A stretch of DNA of 64,000 bases from the NCBI GenBank assembly GCA_028554795.2, contig CM068825.1:89772951-89836950 (forward strand). The letters are read 5' to 3'. The notes under the pieces were generated by a model. That model did no database searches. It worked only from the letters and a program-made list of their open reading frames with translations, and had not been told where the DNA came from. The DNA comes from Sinohyriopsis cumingii (taxonomy: Eukaryota > Mollusca > Bivalvia > Unionida > Unionidae). This document shows positions 11,392-24,794 of the stretch, in pieces. Position numbers and translations under genes: made by a program. The stretch's first letter is position 1; each line of letters opens with the position of its first letter.

Positions 11392-11768
11392 CAGTAGATG
11401 ACCAAAAGTAGATCTCCGCATTTTTTAAAAATCTGACATTACTGGTAGCTTCCCACGGCGGGCCTTAGGCCGATTGGACCGATTTGGCCAAATCAGGCCC
11501 CGCGCTCACAGGGGCCCCGAGCGTTAGTAATTTTTAAAAATATATCAATAGAAAGAAAGTCATTTTAAAGCGATGGAGGAAAATTTTAAGTTCAATATCA
11601 TATAAAACTTCTTTAAAGTTTATTTCCAAATGCCGCGTTCACAAGAGGCCCCACCAAAATTATCCAAATCGAGATAGTTTTATAGTTAAGGCCATTCCTG
11701 TAGTTACCAGTAATGTCAACAATAACCACAAAAATGTGGAGATCCACTTGTTGGCCTATTACCAGTAG
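11392..11768. mobile_element. Approximately 380-bp TIR element (MITE)
   Basis: The two ends are inverted copies over about 75 bp. The left has GACCAAAAGTAGATCTCCGC then GACATTACTGGTAGC; the right reverse complement has GGCCAACAAGTGGATCTCCA then GACATTACTGGTAAC. The interior is GC-rich near its left side (GGGGCCCCGAGCG) and has no coding potential. The exact ends and the target duplication are uncertain. Confidence 0.7.
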
Positions 11769-12353
11769 TGGCTGATGACGCGACACTGTTGTTCGAGTTG
11801 GATCCTCCCTGGTTATGGGTTAGGGGTTGGAGTGTTAGGGAGAGAGTGAATAACTGAAAAGCTATGGAAAATCGACCTTAGTGAGGGCCTTTTCATCGGT
11901 TCTACTCCAATAAGATCGAGATATACAGTAAAGTACTTCTGCTTCTGATGTACATATTAACTAATTACAACCCTCTTCGCTCGAATATAGCTTTGCCTCT
12001 TTCCTTATATATCTCTTGAGCTCCCCACTTCATTCTTTTCTCACTCTCAGCGTATTTGAGAGAGGGGAGGTGGGTAGGAGGTGGGTAGGAATGGTATTGC
12101 TAAAAGCAAAATACCTTATGCAACTCAACTGGAATTTGTGTATGATCAATTTATCCGAACAACTACAATTCTCTAAATTCATCGGTTTAATTTCATTTGC
12201 TTATTGGATTACAAGAAGTTCTAATTTAAACGCCGATTTATTTTCGATGATCGGATTAGATTTTCTAAATGAGATGTCGAATGCAACGAGCAAACATACA
12301 GAGCTTTATCTCGATCAGTACTTAATACATTGGTGGGTGGTAGATACAATATC

Positions 12354-12391
<38 letters not shown>

Positions 12392-12725
12392 TGAACGCAA
12401 TGATCGCTTTACATTATATACAAAAAGTGGAATACTCTAATCCTCTATAAACAACAATGGATACAAAACTGATATTGACATTATAAGGATTTAGCAGTAA
12501 TAGATAAACCCTGGTTTGTGATAGAAATCTATGGGTACGCCCCTTGGATATCGAGTTTCGTGTTTATCGAGATGTGCTAGAACCAAATACGAAACTATTA
12601 AATTTACGTGTGTGGGCATATACTTCATGTGAGTCATAGAAACCACTTAATGTGGTCGAGTAAGGAAGAATTACATTGTTGTTATGACATAGCGAGACAC
12701 GTTGTATGCATATTACTATACAGAC
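11769..12725. other. Putative first intron side of the esterase-like gene; (GA)n at 12357-12389
   Basis: This stretch lies downstream of the donor site of the minus-strand exon at 12726-12945. I found no second exon in it. A plus-strand open frame at 12016-12450 runs through the (GA)n tract and has no conserved motif. Confidence 0.4.
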
Positions 12726-12945
12726 CTGTATTGTTGGGAGAGGGTACTGTGAAATCCTTAGTGATCCCTTCAAAGTCCACGCTTCCTGCGTAGGTTTTAG
12801 CTGTCTGCAGACTCGCTTGTCTTGCATCCTCGATACTCAGTTCATAATACGGTTTGACACCTTCTTCCAACCTCTTTTTGAGGAAAGAAACCGTTTCTTC
12901 GTGTACCTTGTACTTCATAACAAATGCATCCAAATCGAAAGCCAT
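12726..12945 (-). CDS. First coding exon, alpha/beta-hydrolase (esterase/lipase-like) protein
   Basis: The minus-strand ATG at 12945 sits in a good context (AAAATGG) and opens a frame of about 73 codons. It ends at a donor-like CAG|GTCTGT, the intron starting at 12725. The peptide has the layout of the N-terminal cap region of soluble hormone-sensitive-lipase/Abhydrolase_3 family esterases: a helical lead (VHEETVSFLKKRLEEG), then YYELSIEDARQASL, then GSVDFEGITKDFTVPSP. The last two recall the 'LSVEEAR...V..V.D..IPxP' pattern just before the first core strand in that family. The HGGG oxyanion hole, GxSxG serine and catalytic Asp/His would be in later exons, which are not in the visible part or are too far away to recognise. 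The start is supported by the absence of an upstream in-frame extension. The family call is from pattern memory. Confidence 0.5.
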
Positions 12946-13734
<789 letters not shown>

Positions 13735-13909
13735 CAGTTTATTGACTGGGACAAACTTAATGGTGTACCCTAGTGAAGAAAGATTACATCTTAAATTGAA
13801 TTATTATTACCATGCAAGACAACGGAAACTCCTAACGCATAGTACTAATATTAGTACCCTTACTCGTACCTCGTGGACAGGGTACTAACATGAGCATATA
13901 CGTGTTAAT

Positions 13910-13944
13910 GGAGCAAGCCGGGTGTGATTCACACCCGGCGCTCC
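13910..13944. repeat. GC-rich perfect hairpin
   Basis: The arms GCCGGGTGTGA and TCACACCCGGC surround a single central base. The outer arms GGAGC and GCTCC extend the stem after a 2-base bulge. It stands out from its AT-rich surroundings. Its role is unknown. Confidence 0.7.
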
Positions 13945-14633
13945 TTTAGCCTAATAATAAAACTTTAAACATATTCCTTGCATGTAATCCAATAAATTGA
14001 GTAGTCCTCTTATTTAATACCGGAAGTATCGAAAATCATTGTAGAAATAGTTGTAAAATTTCGTTTACCTTTTTTAGCCGATATTTTCGTTTAGATCGTC
14101 CACCATATTATTTCAAATAATGATTACTTCCGTTCTCAGCCTCGTTTGTTTGTGTGCCATATAAGGACATTGGCGCCTTTTTTGGAAATATAAACAAATC
14201 GTAGTAAAATTTTGGCGCCGTTTGGGTCAGAAATTCTGCGCATTAAAAGTAAATACGGTTTATCGGCAACTTTGAAATTCCACCAGGAAGCGATTATTCG
14301 CACTTAATTGATAATTATATAGCGTAGAAAATCCAAAATATGGTCTGGCAAGACTTACGAAGAAAAGGGGTCACGGCGAGAGTCTCGCGTTATCTGTCAT
14401 GGCGGACAGGATAAGGTTAGAGTAACCATGCCAATTTATTTTATCGCGTAAGGGCTTAATAAATTCAAAATAAGCCAAATTTCTTTCACAATATGAATAT
14501 ACTTATGTATTTGACTTCTACACTGTTTGTTTTTCTGACTTTAGTGACGAATTTTTTTGCTCCATTACATGATATGGGATCAGTTCGTAGCCTCAACCAC
14601 AATAAATCAAGTTGAGGCTAAGACATCGTAGCT
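13945..14633. other. No recognisable feature
   Basis: AT-rich sequence without motif-bearing frames. Confidence 0.5.
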
Positions 14634-14649
14634 ACCTAACGCAGTGCCA

Positions 14650-14955
14650 ACCGCTCCGGTGGCCTAGTGGTTAGAGCGTCCGCCTCAGATGCGAGAGGTC
14701 GTGGGTTCTATCCCCTGCCGAGTCCTACCAAAGACTTACAAAAATGGTACTAACAGCTGCCTCGCTTGGCGTTCAGCATTAAGAGGTTAGTGTTAGGACT
14801 GGTCGGCCTTGTGTTAGTATAATGTGACTGGGTGAGACATCATGCTACATGTCTGCGGCATGGTGCCCCTGTGCTAGACAGCACTATAAGCTGTCACACT
14901 GCAGACATCGTAGCGATATGACTACGTTAAAAATCCAAATCACACACACACACAC
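14650..14955 (+). mobile_element. tRNA-derived SINE, family 1 (full copy, 306 bp)
   Basis: The head has A box GGTGGCCTAGTGGTTAGAG and B box GGTCGTGGGTTCTATC. The body carries GCCTCGCTTGGCGTTCAGC and CATGCTACATGTCTGCGGC, and the end is GTTAAAAATCCAAAT followed by (CA)n. It is bounded by a 16-bp direct repeat ACCTAACGCAGTGYCA (14634-14649 and 14956-14971, one mismatch), the signature of LINE-driven retroposition. It is the reference copy for the minus-strand copies at 5520 and 24464. Confidence 0.95.
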
Positions 14956-14971
14956 ACCTAACGCAGTGTCA

Positions 14972-15853
14972 GGTACATATTCAACTCAGTTAAATGATAT
15001 CACTGATGTTTAATGAAATTGAAATTGGTAATTGTAATACATACTTCTAATTTATATGAGCAGAAAATTGCAGCCGTATATATGTTAGAGATCTATTAAT
15101 CTGATTAATCTTTCAATCGAATTAAAATTAAGACCCACGTATGAAAAGTAGATATGACAGGCGCTGATATGCTTCTGGTGACCTTACGTACTAACTTCGT
15201 AATTTCTGACGTTTTTAAAGGCCGATGACTTCTATTTTTGGCATTATAAGATTGTGGAATACATGCAATATGTACTTACCTCCGAAAATGAAAACCATAA
15301 CAACGTGCAAAACACATCTCCGAAACTGAAGATCTGACGACGGAAATGCTCCAATAAGAATGGAAAATTTCACGCTTTGCAAGAAACATATTACACATTA
15401 TATATACGACAGACTTTGCTTTGTTTCAGTTAAAATCAAGAGGTATATTAGACTGGCGTTAGGGAGAGCCAATGTTAGAGACATTAAGTTTCATATAACG
15501 TTTTTCTACAGATCAGTTATGTCGGTGCATTAATTTACAACAATCATATGTTTTGCTTGCTGTAAATTATTTGAAAACACCTTTGCTACTTCTTTGATTG
15601 GATTGACTGTAGGATTGACTGAGAAGCTGAAGAATCCATCATATGTCTGTTGTATCCGACATGTCAGTTTTAATCAGACTGCAGATCAATATAAAATATA
15701 TTAAACTGAATAAATATTATATATTTTCAAAATACACACGTAAGCTCTGACACTGTTTCCTTCTCATTCGAGTTGATCCCACGTAATCATGCATTAACTT
15801 CGTAATCTTAAGATTTTCGAGCGTATTCATTATCTATTTTATTACTTTTCAAG
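14972..15853. other. No recognisable feature
   Basis: AT-rich sequence with short frames only. Confidence 0.5.
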
Positions 15854-15854
15854 T

Positions 15855-15964
15855 CACACACACACACACACACGTGCGTGCGTGCACATTACACACACAC
15901 ACATACACACACACACACACACACATACATACATACATACATACATACATACATGCATACATAC
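15855..15964. repeat. (CA)n / (CATA)n microsatellite cluster
   Basis: CA runs interrupted by CGTGCGTGCG, then CATA units up to about 15964. The open frames through it are repeat artefacts. Confidence 0.95.
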
Positions 15965-16499
15965 CACGTTCACCTTCCACCCAAACTATTGTTCTTGGGA
16001 TGTTCTTTAATACAGCTACCGTTGCTTTGGATATTGCAGAAGTCATATTACAAGAAATCAGTGGTTTGATTACATAAATAATTTCACGCTGTGCAAAGAC
16101 GTACCTGTCCCAAAGAAACCAGTGTCATTATTTCTGTAATTAAATTGTATTTATGCACGTGCTAGACCCTGTAGAATCTTTGTATACCTAGGCTTGTGAA
16201 TGAGAATGATTAATGCGTAGTCTCGACCACTACATCTCATTCTTGACAAGGTGGGAAAAGAGCTTGTTTATTTGCCTGTACAATGGTGTATCTGTGATGG
16301 CAGTCGAATAATAGTTAGATTTTCATCACGTGCTTGTTTTTCAGGATGAGTTTTCAAAGTTCATGAAACATGAACTGCCCCAAAAATGTCACAATAATTG
16401 AATGTTTTAAGCGCTTGAATAATATATTCACAGTCATAACTACGATAGTAAAGCAGTAGTACAGGTTAGCCCCTTCCGGTAACCTCATTATCTGCCTTT

Positions 16500-17125
16500 G
16501 GTCTCACTGGACAGTTAATCTGGTGAATTATCATCTGACAATGACCTATTGCAGAAAAATGAGAATAATTTTTACACTGAAGATGCAAATAAAAACAAAC
16601 TAATGATTTATGTAGATTTGTGTGAGATTTTGACTGCAACAATCTGGTGGCTTTTATACTGAACCAACACTGTCACCAATCTCTAAATTTTGCATTCATT
16701 TTTGATGGCAAAGAGCTATTTTGAATATTTTCCTGTGACAAGGCAGCTCAAAGAATCAGTATGTGCCTTATGCATGAACAAAGTTCACTAGTACTATAAC
16801 AAATTAGCATACTTTTCATCACCCCTCAACCATCTAGATTTTTAGATATTTACCTCTGTAGCAGACATACGTAAATACGTAAGCCAATTTGGCTGCTCAT
16901 TTGCTGTCTAAGTTACGCATTTGATCTCCAATGCTCGTCTAACTGTGATAGGCAGTCACCAACAAGCCAAACCATTTCCAAGCCTAACTCAAAGTAAATC
17001 TAAACCACATTACATATTTAGCTTCTGTGTGAATTTATAAATGGTGGGCTTATTGATAATTAGATTCATGCCTTCTACCTTAAAAATTATGACGGTGTCA
17101 AAATACGAAACTATCCAATGAGACC
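16500..17125 (+). mobile_element. Repeat A, 626-bp TIR element, full-length copy
   Basis: It starts GGTCTCACTGGACAG and ends CTATCCAATGAGACC, an inverted match of about 14-15 bp. The interior is shared with 34560-35159 (for example CTGAACCAACAC, TTCCTGTGACAAGGCAGCT, ATGCATGAAYAAAGTTCACT), and its right end is shared in reverse with 41862-41960. It has no coding capacity, so it is a non-autonomous DNA element of unknown superfamily. Flanking T-rich sequence makes the duplication unclear. Confidence 0.75.
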
Positions 17126-18765
<1,640 letters not shown>

Positions 18766-19099
18766 CTTCATTGCGTCGCTGTATATATTTCCAAAGTCCT
18801 TTCCCCCCATAACATTTGTATAATGTGAGAGGGGCTAGAAATCACTCATGCTAAATACAAAACACTTGGCAAAGACGGATTCGTTAGTGACGTTAGCAGT
18901 TATCTTTTTGTCCAGCAGATTAATGACCTACCGGATGTAGTAAATACCTAACACGAGAGGAAGATTTACTTGTGCAGTGTTTTTCTTTTCCTCACATCCA
19001 TTGTGATTAGAAAATCGGATGAAGGTTCGGCTAGTGATTAAGAATAATTAAAAAAAGACTATATATGAGAGACTGAACAACATTTAACCTACCAAAAAC

Positions 19100-20820
19100 A
19101 TTACAGAAAGATAAACAACCCAATTTTCCCACAGACTAGTAAAACTATAACAGAAGTTGTTAATCGATTAGTAAAGAAAAGATTTATTAGCAAAACACAA
19201 ACGATGTACTTAACACCGCCAGTGAACCCAAGACTGAGGCACATTTATACTTTACTAAAAATACACAAACATCCGGAATTTTGGTGGGCCCCCGTTCAAA
19301 ATTCCCTCAGGAAGGCCGGTAGTATCAGATGTGGGAAGTGAGTCTTGTAAAATATCCGAATATGTGGATTGCTTTTTAGCGCCGTTAACAACGAAACATC
19401 CATTTTATCATCTCATGGATACGATTGACTTTAAGATAAAAAAATAGAACTATCAAAATTCCAAAAGACAGTTTCCTCGTTTCTCTGCACGTGGAAGGCA
19501 TGTACACAAATATTGACAACAAGTAGGGCTTGATGGTGGTGCGGTATTGCTTTATAAATAACCCTGACCAGAAACGACCACATTATGAAATGTTGGAGTT
19601 ATTGAAACAGGGTTTAGAAAATAACGATTTTGAACTCAGTGATAACTGGCATTTACAAATTTCAGGAACAGCTACGGCAAAAGATTCTCCCTGAGCTACG
19701 CTAATGTCTTTTAATGGCGAACATTAAAAGAAGTTTTTATGAAATGTTATTTTCTCCCTTTAGCCTATTTTAGATTCCTCGACGACATTTTCCTTATCTG
19801 GACTTTTTCAAGGGATGAGTTTGATAGATTGTTCGTGATTTTGAATAATTTCCATCCCTCGATTAAACTAAAGACAACTTTAAACGAAAAATTCATTGCT
19901 TTTCTGGATACTACTGTTTTTAAAGAGGACGATTTCGGGAAGACGGGGATTTTAGACACTAAAGTCTTTTTTTTTTTAAACCCACGAGCACTAACTACTA
20001 CATGAATCTTCCTTCCATCCGAAACACACTTTCAGTGGAATTCTAAACTTCCCAAATTATTAGGTTTCATAGACTTTGTACGAGACAGGAACATTTTCAA
20101 AGAGTGACGAATACACTGTTTAGATCACTTTCAGGAAAGTGGTTATTCAAAGCAATTTTTGAAAAAACTTAAAATTAGCACAAAAAGGGAATTTAATTCC
20201 TATACATATACATTCGAAACAGTTAAAGTCTGCCGAAGTAAACGTTGCAATACCTGCCCATTTATTTGAAGAATCAAAAACTTTTTCTGGTCATGCCAGT
20301 CATCAGACCTACGCAATCAAAAAAACATTTGCCCTGCAATTCGAGAAACGTTATTTACCTGATCTCATGCAAAAAGTGGGGAAAACAATATGTCGGACAG
20401 ACTACTGTCACACTGAGAGACCGTTTCTCCAGACATAGATTTGACATTAAACACAAAGAAAATAAATCGGCGGAAAATATTTTAACAGCACTGACCATTC
20501 CATGAAAGATTGCGTGATCATTCCAATTGAATCGGTTGGAAAAAATGACTAGCCAAAAGAGAAAGTTATTGGACTAAAAATTGAAGACTCTTAGCCCCTG
20601 TGTTCTTAATCTGCAAGAGGAAACTGAGGAAGTCATACAATTTGTGATAACTCTTAGCTCAAAAGCAGCCCAGGTGTCTAAATGGATTAGAAACGGGTAC
20701 GCTTCAATTCAAGACAAGTATCCACGAGTCTTTCGGTACAAACTTATGACAGGATACCGGAAAAATATAAACCGATTTGATATACTTATTAGGAATAAAA
20801 CAAGGAACGCAAGTAATTCT
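19100..20820 (+). pseudogene. Penelope-like retroelement (RT + GIY-YIG endonuclease), decayed
   Basis: The element is read across many frameshifts and stops on the plus strand. It begins with the N-terminal RT block (LTPPVNPRLRHIYTLLKIHK), followed by a GRPVVSDVGSES block, YTNID and SGTATAK (the family's SGTAMG-like block). The catalytic motif reads RFLDDIFLIW, where the family usually has Y(A/I)DD. A Cys-rich linker follows (CRSKRCNTCPF). The GIY-YIG nuclease begins NVIYLISCKKWGKQYVGQTT with LRDRFSRHRFDIKHK after it. The C-terminal tail follows (KTLSP...LNLQEETEEVIQF, then a basic block with WIRNGYASIQDKYP). The RT plus GIY-YIG combination is diagnostic of Penelope-like elements. It is non-functional. 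The 5' end before 19100 is not defined. Confidence 0.88.
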
Positions 20821-20920
20821 CCCTACGCCATTGCTCCTAGGAACCCAAGTTTTTCCTACCTAATATTTCCTTTAACTGATTTTTTCCCCCACGTCTCTTC
20901 TCCTTTATTGCGATTGTAAG

Positions 20921-21121
20921 GTATCTACATAATCAATTCCGTGTATCCTTCTTTGGATTTTTCGCATTTACCGGCCATAATTAACTACAATTACTACTCT
21001 CCAAATAAAATGATGCGCTTATATCAACGCGTAAACAAAGTAATCGTGGCCATAAAGATGGTGGAACACCGATGTATACCGATTGTGATAACGTCATGCG
21101 CAACCCATCTATGGAATCGGT
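20921..21121. other. Spacer between Penelope-like element and LINE
   Basis: No feature recognised. Confidence 0.4.
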
Positions 21122-24050
21122 TCACAATTAATACTTCCAGTTCAGTACCCACGAATGTAGTTTTAGTCTATTTTTTGAACATTTTTTTCCTCTCTCATTT
21201 TGGTGGTGATAGAAGAGTTTTATTTATGCATTTTTGGTAGGGATTTAAAGGTAACTGTTTATTCTTGATAATATGAGCTCAAGGTGTGGTCTGTGTGTAT
21301 TTCGGCGACAGTGCACAGTGAGTAATAAGGCCTTGGTGATGATCCGGAAGTGAAATCTGTGTTCTGTTTACATGCTGCTATGTTGACAGTCCAGCATCTC
21401 AAAAAAGAGCAGGTCAACCTTTGACGAGAACTTCACCGTGAAGTCATCTTTGAAGGTATTTTAGATTAACATATGATTTGTATTGATTGTCACACAGTGG
21501 AAAGGTCAGTACTGAGAAACAAATGTAGAGAACATATAGTAAAATTAATTGTGTTCTATGTCCTGTCATAGTTAGTTAGTCCTCTTTGTCCCCTCTTAGA
21601 CACAAGGCCGCAACAATTTTCCGCCATCTAGGTCGGTCTTGAGCAATGGATTGTGCCTCGCAATGAGTAGTCTGGTTCCCTGCTTAGTATGCTCATAGAA
21701 GAGTACGCTATGAGGCGTCGTAGCGGACAAAAGCTGGTCCAATGAGAAAGTTGCATTTGGAATTTCGATATCGTATGTCGAGAAATCCATTATCAAGTGT
21801 TTGATCAAATTGCATGTCCTTAAAGTTCCATTTTCTAGACCGAGATTTTAGATTTTATATGTTAATTATACAGTGATGGTTTAAAGTTCTATTTACTATG
21901 TCAACGTTTTACAGTGTATAATTTGAATAATACAGCGGTGGTTGAAATTCCAACATCATGTGTCGAGAATCCTTAATTCACACGTTGTATGCAACTGTAT
22001 GTGATTAAAGTTCCGTTTCATATAGCGAGTATTTAGATTTCATCTGTTCAATTTCACAACAACGAGAAGCAGCCTCCTTGTTTAAATACAACGCGGCCCG
22101 TTCACGAGAGCGACCTCTAGGGAACAAATTCATAGTAATTCTCGACCTGTGAATGGTAACTTTCAAACTATACATGCATGCAATGTAATGGCGCCTCATA
22201 ACTGAATACACGAATGATGTATCTTAATACGCGATATTATTTTGAATTGTAAAGAGTGGACACTGTACTGTTACTTTTAACACCAACACATCATTTCACC
22301 ATATAAAAATAACATTTCTGACAAGCATAGTAAAATGTTCAATCATCGCTGTGTAATTCAACAGAGACAATCTAAAAACTTAACATACGAAATGAAAATC
22401 TGAGCACATTCAATGTGATTCAACATGTTATTTGAAACTCTCGACATATGACATTAAAATTTCAACAACCGCCGTGTAATTCAGAAGACACAATCTAAAA
22501 ACTCGACATTGGACATCGAAATTTCAACCAGCGCTGTGTAATTCAACAGATGAAATCTACATACTCAACATATGAAATGTAACTTTCAACATAAACTCTT
22601 TGAACCAATACGTAAATTAGGAATTATCGACGTATGACATTGAAATTTCAAATATCGCCGTGTAATTCAAACGACACAATCTAAAACCTCGACAAAAAAA
22701 TATAACTTTCAACCACTAACTGTTTATTTCAACAGATACAATCTAAAATCTCGACCTAGAAAATGTAACTTCAAGGACGAGCATTTTTTATACAACATGT
22801 GAAATTGTAATTCTGGACATATGACATTAACATTTCTACGACAACGTTCTGATTGGATCAGTTTTTGTCCGCAACGGCGCCTCATACCTCGCCCCAGGTA
22901 AGTTCGATTTCTCTTCCAGCTCGTTCATAACTGTGCTTCGCCAGGTTATCTTTGGATGTCCAAATTTGCCTTTAACAGCCGATGTCCATCTGAGGGCTAC
23001 TTTGGGTAACCGTTCTTTGGGTATCCTCATTACTTGCCAGAGCCAGCCGATGATGCGCATCTTGATCTTCATGGAAATGTGGTTACATCCCGTCTTTTAT
23101 ATATGTTCGCATTGGAGATTTTGTTTGGCCAATAGATGCTGAAGATCTTACTGAGCCAACTAATGTGAAATGAATTTACTCCGCTCATGTCTGTTTTCAC
23201 TACTCTCCAACACTCGGAGCCGTACAACATTAACGACTTTATGTTGCTGTTTTTAAGTCTGATCTTCGTCTTGAGGTTATATTGTTTTGATTTCCATATA
23301 TGACGGAGTCTGCTGAGATGACCTCTGGCTTTATTTAACCTGGTCTTGAAGTCTTTTCTGGCACCGTCGTCGTTGATAATTTGGCTACTCAGGTAGGCGA
23401 AGTCCTCTTTAAATTCAAGAGCCTCTCCATCAGTAGTTATTGGATGAGTAGTTGTGGCCTTTATGCTCTAAACTTTCGTTTTCATTGCATTTTGGCATGC
23501 ATACCAGTCTGTTTAGCGTACTTGCTGAGTCTGTCCGATTTCTCTTGAAGATGAGAGTGCCTCGATGAAATAACAACCAGATCATCAGCAACGTCCAGAT
23601 ATTCAATGTGTGAGAAGAGTGTCCACTGAATCCCTCTTGCATGGTCAGATGTTGTTTGACACAATATACAGTCGATGGTGATGAGGACAAATGGGAGAAA
23701 GGATGCAACCTTGCCTAACACCAGACTTTATTATAAATGACTCGGTAAGAGTGTTGTTAAGGATAACGCTGCATTCGACGTGGTCGAGAAACTTCCCAGT
23801 GTTTGACTATCTTGGGTGGCGTTCCATAGACTCTAAGAATCGTCCATAGACTCTCGAGGTGAACACTTTCAAATGCCTTCTTAAGGTCAATGAAGTTGAT
23901 GTAAAGGGGGACATTCCACTCCAAACACTGTTAAATGATGTTGCATAGAGCAAATATAAGACCTATGCATCCTCTTCCTTTGTGGACCCCTGTTTGTTCT
24001 TGTCTGAGTTAGTCATCTATGGCATTACACCCATAAGACTTCGCCAGCAA
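21122..24050 (-). pseudogene. Non-LTR retrotransposon (RTE/CR1-like), 5'-truncated, split by a foldback element
   Basis: Minus-strand reverse transcriptase motifs appear in order from 24.05 kb downwards. First is a GVHKGRGCIGLIF block (family: AGFRKGRGCxDQIF), then YINFIDLKKAFESVHLESLW, then IEYLDVADDLVVISSR with the catalytic YADD read as VADD. Near the C-terminus there is GWLWQVMRIPKERLPKVALR and GHPKITWR. The ORF is then interrupted by the 1225-bp element at 21662-22886, and the last codons continue as AQSIAQDRPRWRKIVAALC, ending at a stop at 21576-21578. The 3' UTR runs to about 21122. It is defined by a second copy at 35180-35615. Internal frameshifts and the altered catalytic box make it inactive. 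The clade is uncertain between RTE-like and related groups. Confidence 0.85.
21662..22886. mobile_element. 1225-bp foldback element inserted in the LINE
   Basis: It is flanked by a 6-bp direct repeat CCTCGC (21656-21661 and 22887-22892). The near-terminal inverted arms carry TATGAGGCGYCGTWGCGGAC (left, about 21707; right as its reverse complement at about 22867-22886). Inside, the left arm (to about 22060) and right arm (from about 22290) consist of degenerate subrepeats of about 62 bp in opposite orientation. A typical piece is GTGTAATTCAACAGAYACAA then TCTAAAAACTCGACATATGA. Inverted arms made of short tandem subrepeats are the architecture of foldback (FB)-like elements. No coding sequence is present. 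The left end has about 46 extra bases outside the matching arm. Confidence 0.8.
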
Positions 24051-24152
24051 TAGAGTTGATAACACTATTTTGTTTATTTTATTTTAGTGATGTCACACCC
24101 ATAAGGCATCACTAAACTAAAATAAACAAAATATAGTTATCAACTCTGTTGC
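24047..24152. repeat. Long near-perfect palindrome (46-bp arms, 14-bp spacer)
   Basis: The left arm 24047-24092 (GCAATAGAGTTGATAACACT and onward) matches the reverse complement of 24107-24152 with only a few mismatches. The outer part of the left arm is still LINE-like coding sequence, so this marks the broken 5' junction of the LINE. Confidence 0.85.
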
Positions 24153-24463
24153 AAGAGCCGCTTATCTGTATCTGTTGGTTAGCACGGTATTGAATCAAGA
24201 AATGGTGATAACTTTAAAACGTTATTGACGTGTGATCAGTTGCGTAAGCTATGTATTGTCATTTTTTGAGGATTGTCTGCTATTAGTGTATAACCGTACT
24301 GCACCAAAACCAATAGTGATTTTCGCTACAACTGTACATTTGTTTCAGAGACCTTGCCCCATGGACAATACACGAAAATGATAGCATTGAGAAATTAATT
24401 CTGGCACTGCCTTTATACACAACTATATCACAGCCATTACTATCTTCATGTTAAAACCAAGCT

Positions 24464-24785
24464 GGCGTGTGAGTGATTTGGATTTTTAACGTAGCTTTAA
24501 CAATTATTCAGTCCTATCGTTACGATGTCTGCAGTGCGACAGCTAATAGTGATGTGTATCACTTAGGCATCATGCCGCGGACATGTAGCATAATGTCCGA
24601 CCCAGTCACATTATCCTACACCAGGCCGACTAGTCCTTGCAATAACCTCTTAATACTGGGCGCCAAGCGAGGCAGCTGCTAGTACCATTTTTATCAGTCT
24701 TTGGTATGACTCGGCCGGGGTTCGAATCCTATACATCCCGCATCCGAGGAGGATGTTCAAACCAAAAGGCCATCGGAGCGGTCAC
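24464..24785 (-). mobile_element. tRNA-derived SINE, family 1 (full-length copy)
   Basis: It has the same head, body and 3' end (GTTAAAAATCCAAATCAC on the minus strand) as the copy at 14650. It is flanked by a 9-bp direct repeat AACCAAGCT (24455-24463 and 24786-24794). The head is more mutated (TGGCCTTTTGGTTTGAAC). Confidence 0.9.
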
Positions 24786-24794
24786 AACCAAGCT

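Noticed and set aside
12016-12450. 144-codon open frame
   Set aside because: Runs through a (GA)n tract, has no recognisable motif, and lies in the putative intron of a gene on the other strand.
14650-14730. tRNA gene
   Set aside because: A and B boxes are present, but the cloverleaf is not completed and the sequence continues into a SINE body with flanking target duplications; the same applies at 8487, 10583, 24700 and 43132.
22005-22211. Minus-strand 68-codon frame
   Set aside because: Falls inside the non-coding foldback element between its arms.
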